Made by a program: the position numbers and the translations under genes. From Patescibacteria group bacterium (GTDB lineage Bacteria > Patescibacteriota > Patescibacteriia > GCA-002772895): a stretch of DNA of 7,004 nucleotides. Under the pieces are notes generated by a model, which saw nothing but the letters and a program-made list of their open reading frames with translations, searched no databases and was not told the origin of the DNA. Shown one piece after another: positions 1 to 6,040 of the stretch; within the stretch, counting starts at the first letter, position 1; each line of letters opens with the position of its first letter. Location of the stretch: the NCBI GenBank assembly GCA_018895765.1, contig JAHINX010000008.1, positions 1 to 7,004 on the forward strand, given 5' to 3'.

Positions 1-1416
1 AGCAATATTGACGATGGAGTAGAAATTTTAGATATCTCTGATCCGGCAAACCCATCTCATGTTGGCGCAATTGACAATGCTGTTTGCGACGCGGCAGTCG
101 GAGGAAATGGATGCGAGCTTGATGGAGCAGTTGACATCTATGTTTCCGGCAATTACGCTTATGTGGTAGCCGCTTTTGACGACGGCGTAGAAATTTTAGA
201 TATCTCTGATCCGGCAAACCCATCTCATGTTGGCGCAATTGACAATGCTGTTTGCGACGCGGCAGTCGGAGGAAATGGATGCGCGCTTGATGTTCCAAAA
301 GCCATTTGGATTCAAAACGATTATGCTTATGTGGCAAGTGAGGGTGACGACGGCGTTGAAGTCCTTGACATTGATGGCTTTGACAGGCAATTAACTTTTG
401 TATCAGACACGCTTTCGGACTCTGACCTTGGCCTTGCGGCAAACCATTCAATTGCCTTTACAGCCGGTCAGGCATTGTCAGCAGGAGAAATAATCAATAT
501 AGAATTAGACCCGATGACTCACGGCTTTAGCCAGTCATATTCATCGGCAACAACAACAGATATCACAGCAACAGGAATGACTCTTGTTGACTACGGAGGA
601 TGCACTGCCGCGGCAAACGAGGTACAGGTATATTCATTAACATATAACAGCGGAAGAGAAGAGAGCTTGGCATTAAAGGTTTGCGCCGGCGACACAATCG
701 CCTCCGGAGCAAAAACACTATCCGTTGCAAACGGGCTTTGGACAAACCCGTCCACTGCTGGCTCATATATTATCAGAGTATCTTTTGGCGATGACGTTTC
801 TTTGGATGAATCCGCAGACACCAGAGTAGCAATAATAGATGATGTAAACGTTACCGCAGACATAAACACCGCCTTTACCTTTTCTGTTACAGCGAAAAAC
901 ACCGGCTCTGTCGGTTCTGACGCTTGTGACGATATAACATCAACATCAGAATCAATTCCATTCGGAGTCCTGTCTTCCGGCGCGTCCAAAGTCGGATGCC
1001 AGACCCTTGCCGTAACAACCAACGCCAAAAACGGATTCAGCGTTACTGTAAAGCAAGACCAGCGCCTGACATCTGCCAATGGAGCTGATATTGATACTTT
1101 CAAAGATGACGCAGAAACATCATCTCCTGTTGCTTGGGCATCTCCTTCAAACACCTTGGGAAGCGAAGCAACCTACGGCCATCTGGGTGCGACTTCTGAT
1201 GATGATTATAATACAAACGAATTTAATAATGGAAATAGCTTTGCCGGCAATCTCTTGTCAAATAGAACCGTCTTCACCCACAACGGGCCTGCAGACGGAA
1301 GCACAGCAGACAAAGGCGCGGCAAATGTTGCCTATAAAGTGGAAATCGGCTCTTTGCAGGAAGCCGCCAATGATTATTCGGCAACGCTTACTTATGTAGC
1401 AACGCCTACTTTCTAA
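1..1416 (+). CDS. Secreted LVIVD-repeat surface protein, 5'-truncated by the window
   Basis: The frame is open from base 1 to TAA at 1414-1416, giving 471 residues. The true start lies upstream; a GTG at 163 is internal and should not be used. Residues 1 to about 124 are LVIVD-type repeats (a beta-propeller-like family of surface proteins) with motifs such as YAYVVAAFDDGVEILDISD and DPANPSHVGAID. Each repeat carries a Cys-bearing insert, VCDAAVGGNGC. Residues about 125-280 form a beta-rich, Thr/Ser/Ala-rich domain. Residues about 285-471 form a second such domain with a Cys pair (SDACDDI…VGCQTL), ending YSATLTYVATPTF. The composition (acidic, Thr/Ser/Asn-rich, few Lys) fits an exported, possibly glycosylated protein. 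This ending is a style I associate with Parcubacteria surface proteins (family knowledge). No membrane anchor or LPXTG motif is seen at the C-terminus. Exact role unknown; adhesion or an envelope layer is plausible. A terminator-like hairpin follows about 240 nt downstream, after a repeat array. Confidence 0.85.
   Translation, partial: SNIDDGVEILDISDPANPSHVGAIDNAVCDAAVGGNGCELDGAVDIYVSGNYAYVVAAFDDGVEILDISDPANPSHVGAIDNAVCDAAVGGNGCALDVPKAIWIQNDYAYVASEGDDGVEVLDIDGFDRQLTFVSDTLSDSDLGLAANHSIAFTAGQALSAGEIINIELDPMTHGFSQSYSSATTTDITATGMTLVDYGGCTAAANEVQVYSLTYNSGREESLALKVCAGDTIASGAKTLSVANGLWTNPSTAGSYIIRVSFGDDVSLDESADTRVAIIDDVNVTADINTAFTFSVTAKNTGSVGSDACDDITSTSESIPFGVLSSGASKVGCQTLAVTTNAKNGFSVTVKQDQRLTSANGADIDTFKDDAETSSPVAWASPSNTLGSEATYGHLGATSDDDYNTNEFNNGNSFAGNLLSNRTVFTHNGPADGSTADKGAANVAYKVEIGSLQEAANDYSATLTYVATPTF
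19..283 (+). repeat. 168-nt tandem repeat inside the surface-protein gene
   Basis: Bases 19-115 and 187-283 are identical over 97 nt and are offset by 168 nt (56 codons), so each unit encodes one LVIVD repeat plus its Cys-bearing insert. Similarity continues with single-base differences on either side (for example A116 versus C284). The remaining 71 nt of the period is diverged between units. The near-zero divergence, including third codon positions, indicates recent duplication or gene conversion. More copies may lie upstream of the window. Confidence 0.9.
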
Positions 1417-1425
1417 GTAATCCAC

Positions 1426-1626
1426 GAAAGAGTAGGGGCCGACTAAAGTCGGGTAAATGATATTAATAATTATTTACCGGGCTTCAGCCCGCGAAAGATT
1501 CAAGGCCGACTAAAGTCGGGTAAATGATATTAATAATTATTTACCGGGCTTCAGCCCGCTAAAGATTCAAGGCCGACTAAAGTCGGGTAAATGATATTAA
1601 TTATTATTTACCGGGCTTCAGCCCGC
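1426..1626. repeat. Palindromic repeat array 1 (three 55-nt units, 67-nt period)
   Basis: Units lie at 1438-1492, 1505-1559 and 1572-1626, separated by 12-nt linkers (GAAAGATTCAAG, TAAAGATTCAAG). A related linker, GAAAGAGTAGGG (1426-1437), precedes the first unit. Each unit has three parts. A left hairpin, CCGACTAAAGTCGG, comes first. Then comes an inverted repeat GGTAAAT…ATTTACC around an AT-only core. A right hairpin, CGGGCTTCAGCCCG, closes the unit. The units are almost identical; units 1 and 2 have core TAATAATT and unit 3 has TAATTATT. The same array family returns at 6801-7004. The linkers are conserved, so this is not a CRISPR array; it resembles REP/BIME-type intergenic palindromes. 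Confidence 0.92.
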
Positions 1627-1652
1627 TATAATCCGCGAATACCAACGAATGA

Positions 1653-1683
1653 AAGCCCCCGCAGGGGATTTTTTTATTTTTTT
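1653..1683 (+). terminator. Probable rho-independent terminator for the surface-protein gene
   Basis: A short all-GC stem, CCCC (1656-1659) with GGGG (1664-1667) and loop CGCA, is followed by a long T tract. The tract is seven T at 1669-1675, one A, then seven T at 1677-1683. The stem is only 4 bp, weak for a terminator, but the U tract is strong and correctly placed on the + strand. It lies about 240 nt past the surface-protein stop, so any read-through transcript would include repeat array 1. Confidence 0.55.
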
Positions 1684-1694
1684 CTCCCCGTCTT

Positions 1695-1780
1695 CTTTCC
1701 TCCCTCTTGGTACTCCAAGGGGGAGGAAAGGAGGGGGATTATCTTCCTCCCCCTTAGGAGAAGGGGGAGGAAGGGGGATT
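1695..1780. repeat. Two adjacent long GC-rich hairpins (module A of a dispersed repeat)
   Basis: Hairpin 1 pairs 1695-1710 with 1715-1730, a 16-bp stem with one G-U pair and a TACT loop. Hairpin 2 pairs 1743-1755 with 1761-1773, a perfect 13-bp stem with an AGGAG loop. Both right arms read AAGGGGGAGGAA and are followed by GGGGATT. No T tract follows, so a terminator role is not clear. A homologous hairpin (5732-5742 with 5747-5757, 11 bp with one G-U pair, loop TATC) lies inside the glycosyltransferase gene at 4883-6040. Confidence 0.8.
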
Positions 1781-1809
1781 TAATAATAATTTATAAATCC
1801 TCCCCACGC

Positions 1810-1867
1810 GTCCTCCGAAGCTTTCTTGTCGTCCGTAGCTTTGGCGAAGGATGAAGCGAAGGAGGAA
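1810..1867. repeat. GAAGC / GCGAAGGA repeat module
   Basis: Two imperfect direct copies, GTCCTCCGAAGCTTTC (1810-1825) and GTCGTCCGTAGCTTTG (1828-1843), match at 13 of 16 positions. They are followed by two 12-nt direct copies, GCGAAGGATGAA (1844-1855) and GCGAAGGAGGAA (1856-1867). The ends can pair (TCCTCC 1811-1816 with GGAGGA 1861-1866), giving an imperfect hairpin. It is non-coding and of unknown function. Confidence 0.6.
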
Positions 1868-1954
1868 CCCTCTTTGGGCTATAATTCAATATTCGGATGT
1901 GCCTATTCGTAGCGGGCTATTCGGATACGCTCTTTTCCAAAGGAGGGAGGAAGA

Positions 1955-2050
1955 CGAAGACAAGAAAAACACCGCAGAAATTTTCCCCCGAGTATCCTTC
2001 TTCGCACTGAATACATCGCTATGAAGGACACAGCAGAGGGAGGAGGGGGA
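1955..2050. repeat. Module B of a dispersed structured repeat (intergenic copy)
   Basis: This copy begins with CGAAGACAAGA (1955-1965). After about 19 nt comes a 66-nt block, 1985-2050, that aligns gap-free with 5804-5869 inside the downstream glycosyltransferase gene (52/66 identical by hand). The block can fold as an outer stem TCCTTC/GAAGGA (1995-2000 with 2023-2028) and an inner imperfect stem (2004-2009 with 2014-2019, 4-nt loop). It ends CACAGCAGAGGGAGGAGGGG. Order and strand of the modules match the in-gene copy. Confidence 0.75.
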
Positions 2051-2115
2051 GTCCTCGTTTGTTTCTCCCTTGCTTTTTCTCCTTATTGTTATAAAATAAG
2101 ACTATATTCTGAATC

Positions 2116-2150
2116 ACGCGACTCATAATTCGTAACGCGCAACTCATAAT
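2116..2150. repeat. Short direct repeat ACGCG…ACTCATAAT
   Basis: ACGCGACTCATAAT (2116-2129) recurs as ACGCGCAACTCATAAT (2135-2150) with a 2-nt insertion. It lies about 70-105 nt upstream of the DUF2723 gene start, in a region where a promoter is expected. It could be a regulatory site or just another dispersed-repeat fragment. Confidence 0.4.
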
Positions 2151-2221
2151 CCATTGAAATAAAACATCTCCAGCTTTTAGCGGTACTTAGTGTTTTTATT
2201 CGCAATCTTTAGTGTATCCTT

Positions 2222-4726
2222 ATGATGTGCAAAATTTTTAAAAAATTATTTCCCAGCAAAAACGGCGACAGTCTAAATAACGGCAACCCCGACAATAATC
2301 CCGACACCGGCAGTCCTGACGGCAACAACCTCGCTCACAGCCCGCAAAACAAACGCTTTTTCAAAAAAGCCGATTTTATTTTGGCCGCGCTCCTGGCCAC
2401 CGCCTGTTTCGCGCTTTATTGGTATACGCTTGCGCCGACCGTTTATAGTGGCGACAGCGGAGAGATAACGGCCGCCGTCTATGAAACTGGCGTTGCTCAT
2501 AGCACTGGTTTTCCCCTTTATATGATTTTGGGGAAATTTTTCACCGCCTTGTTCTTTTTTGGCAAAAATTTTGCTTACAAATTAAATCTCTTTTCCGCGC
2601 TTTGTGGTTCCAGTATAGTAGCAATTATGTATTTTGCTTTTAGAAGGGTTTTAAGCTGGCATTTCAGCACCGAAGCCGAAGTCGCGCTCCCGCCCTGGCT
2701 TAAAAAAAATACCGCTCAAATGATTTTGGCGGCTATCGTCTGCCTGACGCTCGGATTTTCGCTTACTTTATGGAAACATTCAATCGCCGCAAAGACCTAT
2801 ACTCTCGCCGCCGCAATGGTCGCCCTGCAGATTTTGGCGATGCTCTATTGGTATGAAACCCGCAAAGACAAATATATTTATCTTTACGCGCTTGCCCTGG
2901 GCTTTGGCTTATGCACTCATCTGACAGGCGGAATATCCTCTGTCGCTTTTTTGGCGCTGGTCTTTTTTACCGATAAAAGCGTTTTTAAAAAGAAAAAAGT
3001 TATTTTAAAAGCTCTGCTTATAATGCTCGCCCCCTTGCTTTTATATCTCTACATTCCTTGGGCCGCAAAAAGAGATCCTTATGTCAACCAGGACAATCCG
3101 GAGAATTTGAAAAATTTCATATATTACATAACCCAGCGCGACTATGCTTTTAAAATGGGCGACCGCAGTATTTCGGGATATATAAAAGTGATGTTGGAAG
3201 TGCTGAAATTTTATGTTATAGAATTTACTTTTTTGGGCCTTGCGCTGGCTTTGACCGGCCTTATCGCCTTTTGGAAAAAATACAAAGCGCTTTTTTATAG
3301 CTTTTTCGTTTTAATGGCAGTCAATCTTATGCTTTTGATGAGCTATGGAAACGAAAGGGACTTTTTTATTTTGTTCAGATATTTTTTGCCCTCTTATCTG
3401 CTTTTATCAATTCTTATTTTATTGGGGCTTTCATATATCCTCACCCTGCTTTCAAAATTAAAAAGCGCGAAAATAAAAATCCCGATACTTTTTTTTATTG
3501 CCCTTTTTCCTTTGGCGCCACTTATTGCCAATTATCCCGTGAACAACCAGAGCAATAATTATATAGTTGAGATTTACGGTCGCAATTTGCTTGACTCTCT
3601 TCCGCAGGATTCTATACTTTTTACTTTTGGCGATGCCGTGACCGGTCCATTGTGGTATTTGCGCGGTTTGGGAACAAGGCCTGATGTGTTGATTGTTGAC
3701 TTAGCTCTCATAACTCATGAGTGGTATATTGAACAGCTTAGCGAAAGGTGGCCGGAAACCATACCTTTAGAATTCAAGGATTTGTCTCCGCAGGACAGGT
3801 TTAAGAACGTAGTAGAGCGCAATATCGGCAAGCGCCCGATTTATTCTTCATTAAACAGCGACGATTCTATAAAAGAAAAATATCAATATGTTCCGTATGG
3901 GCTTATCAACGAGATTTTGGCTGTTGGCGCCAAGCCGAATATAGATGAATATAAAGTAGAAAATAAAAAATTGTGGGATATGTATGATTATGCCGGACTT
4001 TCGGATGAAAAAATATATAAAGGATATATGATCAAAGAAATCGTCGGGCAATACGCAAAAGCGCATAATAATCTGGCGGTCTATTACAGCGGGCTGGATG
4101 ATAAAGATGCGGCAAGGCAAGAGCTTCACGAAGCGCTGAAGTATGACGCAAACAATTTTTCCGCCCTGTATAATTTGAGCGGGTATTATAAAAAAGAAGG
4201 AAATGAGGCAAAAGCCGCAGAATATATGGCACTGGCAGAAAAAGTCAATCCGGATTATTTTAAAAGTGCGCCGCAAGAGGTAAAAAATTATGAACCGGCA
4301 ATAGACACTCCAAAGACATCTCATCCGGCAAGCGTTTTACGGAAAGATACGGCAGTAGAAGGGTATTTGCGTCAAGCCACAGAATATGGCAAAAAAGGAA
4401 TGCACATTCAGGCAATCGGGGTTTTGGAAAAAGCAAAAAAAATTGATCCGGAGAATGAAATAGTGAGATATAATCTCGCAACTGCTTACGCTCTGACTAA
4501 ACAATTTTTAAAAGCCGTGGCAGAGTTTGAGAAAGTTTGTGAAATCAATCCAAATAGCAGTCCAGCGCGTTATAATTTGGGAACGATCTATCTCAATGAA
4601 TTGAAAGATGAGGAAAAAGCCATCGGCCATTTTCAGCAGTTTGTAGAGTTAGAACCCGACGACTCTAGAGTGGGACAAATCCAGCAATTAATCCTCCAGC
4701 TTGTCAAAAATAAGATGAATAAATAA
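2222..4726 (+). CDS. DUF2723 (TMEM260/PMT-like GT-C) membrane glycosyltransferase with C-terminal TPR domain
   Basis: The protein has 834 residues. A short basic N-terminus is followed by an Asn/Gly/Asp/Pro-rich linker (about 11-44) and a first membrane helix (about 51-71). Next comes the DUF2723 signature YSGDSGEI with VAHSTGFPLY. D78 and E81 fall where GT-C enzymes carry catalytic acidic residues in the first external loop. About ten more hydrophobic segments run to residue 440. An extramembrane segment follows, with LFTFGDAVTGPLWYL and RPDVLIVDLAL, as in family members. About five TPR units (611-678 and 712-813, for example YNLATAYALTKQFLKAVAEF) end the protein. Family knowledge: human TMEM260 is a protein O-mannosyltransferase, and GT-C enzymes use polyprenyl-phosphate sugars. 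Transfer to exported protein is therefore inferred here. A TAG in frame at 2210-2212 limits the start to ATG 2222 or ATG 2225; no Shine-Dalgarno sequence is visible. Donor and acceptor are unknown. Confidence 0.88.
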   Translation: MMCKIFKKLFPSKNGDSLNNGNPDNNPDTGSPDGNNLAHSPQNKRFFKKADFILAALLATACFALYWYTLAPTVYSGDSGEITAAVYETGVAHSTGFPLYMILGKFFTALFFFGKNFAYKLNLFSALCGSSIVAIMYFAFRRVLSWHFSTEAEVALPPWLKKNTAQMILAAIVCLTLGFSLTLWKHSIAAKTYTLAAAMVALQILAMLYWYETRKDKYIYLYALALGFGLCTHLTGGISSVAFLALVFFTDKSVFKKKKVILKALLIMLAPLLLYLYIPWAAKRDPYVNQDNPENLKNFIYYITQRDYAFKMGDRSISGYIKVMLEVLKFYVIEFTFLGLALALTGLIAFWKKYKALFYSFFVLMAVNLMLLMSYGNERDFFILFRYFLPSYLLLSILILLGLSYILTLLSKLKSAKIKIPILFFIALFPLAPLIANYPVNNQSNNYIVEIYGRNLLDSLPQDSILFTFGDAVTGPLWYLRGLGTRPDVLIVDLALITHEWYIEQLSERWPETIPLEFKDLSPQDRFKNVVERNIGKRPIYSSLNSDDSIKEKYQYVPYGLINEILAVGAKPNIDEYKVENKKLWDMYDYAGLSDEKIYKGYMIKEIVGQYAKAHNNLAVYYSGLDDKDAARQELHEALKYDANNFSALYNLSGYYKKEGNEAKAAEYMALAEKVNPDYFKSAPQEVKNYEPAIDTPKTSHPASVLRKDTAVEGYLRQATEYGKKGMHIQAIGVLEKAKKIDPENEIVRYNLATAYALTKQFLKAVAEFEKVCEINPNSSPARYNLGTIYLNELKDEEKAIGHFQQFVELEPDDSRVGQIQQLILQLVKNKMNK

Positions 4727-4751
4727 TAATATATTGCTGGGAAAACCCCCG

Positions 4752-4852
4752 CAGAAAGATGTAGGGACAGGTCGCGAGCTGTCCGTACGAAGATAAGACA
4801 AAACATCACAGAAAGATGTAGGGACAGGTCGCGAGCTGTCCCTACATTTCTG
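4752..4852. repeat. Paired GTAGGGACAG hairpin repeats at the convergent gene junction
   Basis: CAGAAAGATGTAGGGACAGG and the following 17 nt (4752-4788) recur at 4809-4845 with one difference (G versus C in GTCC-GTAC/GTCC-CTAC), offset 57 nt. Copy 2 folds as TGTAGGGACAG (4817-4827) with CTGTCCCTACA (4836-4846), loop GTCGCGAG. The stem extends after a 2-nt GA bulge by CAGAAA/TTTCTG (4809-4814 with 4847-4852), 17 bp in all. Copy 1 lacks the outer arm. The pair sits between the stop codons of two convergent genes (4726 and 4883), so it may end transcription from both sides, although no clear T tract follows on the + strand. Confidence 0.8.
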
Positions 4853-4882
4853 CCATGTCTTCCGTTCGTTGGTATTCGTGCC

Positions 4883-6040
4883 TTAAAACAGTCCCGCCCA
4901 AATCTCCATCGCCTCTTTTAATTTATCAAAATACCCATTCTTAGAAGGCAGTTTCAGCGCAAGCTCGCGATAGCAGTCTTTAAACGAATCCGACTCCAGC
5001 GCAATGCCGGCAACTTCTTTATAAAACCATTCATTAAGAGGCATGCCCGTGGCCTCCAGTTCAAAATTTTTCTGTGCGTCAGATGCGCGGCTATGGCGAA
5101 TAACCGGCTGTCCGCTAAGAGCCGCCATATTCAGATGATCTATAATTTTTTTAATAAATATCCCGCACCAGATGTCGCCAAACCTGTCAACGCCCCAGCG
5201 ATTGCCGTTTTTATCCTTTCCCATCAGCAAAAAATAAAAAGCCGGAATCGCCTCGCGGATGACAGCCGTGTTCATTCCGCACATAGTGAAAAACGCGCCA
5301 CTGGGAATAACAGACGCCCCTGCCTTGCTGACTTCAGCCGTAAAATCAGGCATTTGCAATTGTGTTTTGCCGTCAAAATCAAGGACATTTTCCCATAATC
5401 CATGGCAAAGCGCCGCCCGGCAATCTCTATCGGCATAAGGAAACCCCCGTGGATAAAGCCCCCCGCTGTAATTTGTTATCCTGCCGTCCAATGTATTGAA
5501 AAACCGCGCGCTTGCAGGGCGCTCAAGATTTTTTATAAACTCCTCTATCAAGTAAGGCGTCCTTTGCGCTGGATAGCAATCGTCGTCCAAAGTTATCAAA
5601 ATATCGGCTCCGGCTTGATACGCTTTGTAATAGCCATAACTTCTCACGCAATCCGTTCGCCGCGGGATTATCCACGCCTTCTCGCCCAAATCATTTTCTA
5701 TATCTTCCCAAGAAAAATGGATAATATTCTTCTCCCCTCTTGTATCCAAGGGGGGAGTTAGAGGGGGGATTCCTCCCGAAGACAAGACCCCCCTCCTAGC
5801 CTCCCCCCGAGTACCATTCTTTACTCTGATTACAGAGTTGCGAACGGCACAGCAGAGGGAGGAAGGGGAATGAGTACGGAGGGAGGAAAGAGGGGGGCTG
5901 ATATCAAAACTTTTGTGAGGATTGTCTTCAACAACAAAAATCATCAGGTCTTTCTGCGCTTCAAACTCGGACTTCCACTCATTTAAAAATTTGATGATGC
6001 ACTCCTCCCTGATTGTCGGCACAACGATTGCTATTTTCAT
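4883..6040 (-). CDS. Reversibly glycosylated polypeptide / UDP-arabinopyranose mutase-like protein (GT75-type) with in-frame repeat insertion
   Basis: The protein has 385 residues. It matches plant RGP/UAM proteins, recalled from family knowledge, along its length. The N-terminus is IVVPTIRE, and the DDD metal-binding motif is ITLDDDCYP (152-154). RFFNTLDG and YPRGFPYADRDCRAALCHGLW follow; R198 and R205 have the 7-residue spacing of the reversibly glycosylated Arg158 and of Arg165 in the rice enzyme. IPSGAFFTMCGMN and FGDIWCGIFIKKIIDHL come next, and the end is GYFDKLKEAMEIW. Plant members interconvert UDP-arabinopyranose and UDP-arabinofuranose; the substrate here is unproven. Residues about 48-105 (Pro/Ser/Arg-rich, for example GGIPPLTPPLDTRGE) have no family counterpart and come from a repeat insertion that keeps frame; without it the protein is about 327 aa. 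ATG at 6040 overlaps the upstream gene's stop (ATGA, 6037-6040), and AAGGGG lies about 12 nt upstream, implying coupled translation. It could be inactive if the insert disrupts folding. Confidence 0.85.
   Translation of the reverse strand: MKIAIVVPTIREECIIKFLNEWKSEFEAQKDLMIFVVEDNPHKSFDISPPLSSLRTHSPSSLCCAVRNSVIRVKNGTRGEARRGVLSSGGIPPLTPPLDTRGEKNIIHFSWEDIENDLGEKAWIIPRRTDCVRSYGYYKAYQAGADILITLDDDCYPAQRTPYLIEEFIKNLERPASARFFNTLDGRITNYSGGLYPRGFPYADRDCRAALCHGLWENVLDFDGKTQLQMPDFTAEVSKAGASVIPSGAFFTMCGMNTAVIREAIPAFYFLLMGKDKNGNRWGVDRFGDIWCGIFIKKIIDHLNMAALSGQPVIRHSRASDAQKNFELEATGMPLNEWFYKEVAGIALESDSFKDCYRELALKLPSKNGYFDKLKEAMEIWAGLF
5726..5899 (-). repeat. About 174-nt repeat element inserted in frame in the RGP-like gene
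   Basis: This stretch encodes residues about 48-105 and separates two conserved segments of the enzyme. Reading the + strand, it contains hairpin module A (5732-5757, followed by AGAGGGGGGATT), then CGAAGACAAGA (5777-5787). Module B (5804-5869) follows, with a perfect 6-bp inner hairpin ACTCTG/CAGAGT at 5823-5838. The last part is a GAGTACGGAGGGAGG segment (5872-5886) and GAGGGGGG. The same modules occur in the same order in the spacer at 1695-2050. The insert is purine/pyrimidine-skewed and GC-rich compared with the AT-rich gene around it. The boundaries are approximate (a few bases either side), and no clear target-site duplication is visible. Confidence 0.8.

Larger units (their letters stand above)
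1417..2221. other. 805-nt non-coding spacer filled with repeat modules
   Basis: No credible gene is present. In order, the spacer holds: a three-unit palindromic array (1426-1626); a short motif CGAATACCAACGAA (1636-1649), which recurs inverted at 4865-4878; a terminator-like hairpin (1656-1683); two strong GC-rich hairpins (1695-1773); a GAAGC/GCGAAGGA module (1810-1867); a second structured module (1955-2050); an AT-richer stretch; and a short direct repeat (2116-2150). TATAAT occurs at 1880-1885 and TATAAAAT at 2090-2097, but neither has a well-spaced -35 box. A promoter for the gene starting at 2222 must lie here, and I cannot place it confidently. Confidence 0.7.

Noticed and set aside
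591..1154. 187-aa open frame on the - strand inside the surface-protein gene
   Set aside because: It is an antisense shadow of a gene with clear LVIVD and surface-protein features, and it has no recognisable motif of its own.
1426..1626. CRISPR-like array of regular repeats
   Set aside because: The 12-nt stretches between repeats are nearly the same in every unit, are far too short to be spacers, and no cas gene is nearby. These are palindromic tandem repeats.
1743..1790. Perfect 13-bp hairpin as a rho-independent terminator
   Set aside because: It is followed by GGGGATTTAATAATAATTT, not a T tract, and it belongs to a repeat family that also occurs inside a coding gene.
1591..1854. 87-aa open frame on the + strand
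   Set aside because: It runs through the end of the palindromic array, the terminator and the GC-rich hairpins. Its sequence is translated repeat (runs of Arg, Phe, Ile) with no protein-like pattern.
1880..1885. TATAAT as the -10 box of the DUF2723 promoter
   Set aside because: No -35-like sequence is found 16-18 nt upstream, and the site is about 340 nt from the start codon.
3851..4324. 157-aa open frame on the - strand inside the DUF2723 gene
   Set aside because: It is antisense to the TPR-coding part, and its Phe/Ile-rich composition is just the complement of Lys/Asn/Asp codons.
5402..5761. 119-aa open frame on the + strand inside the RGP-like gene
   Set aside because: It is antisense to a strongly conserved enzyme sequence and has no motif support.
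5726..5899. Reading the insertion as proof of a pseudogene
   Set aside because: The frame is kept, no stop is introduced, and every conserved motif on both sides, including the C-terminus, is intact. Loss of function remains possible but is not shown.
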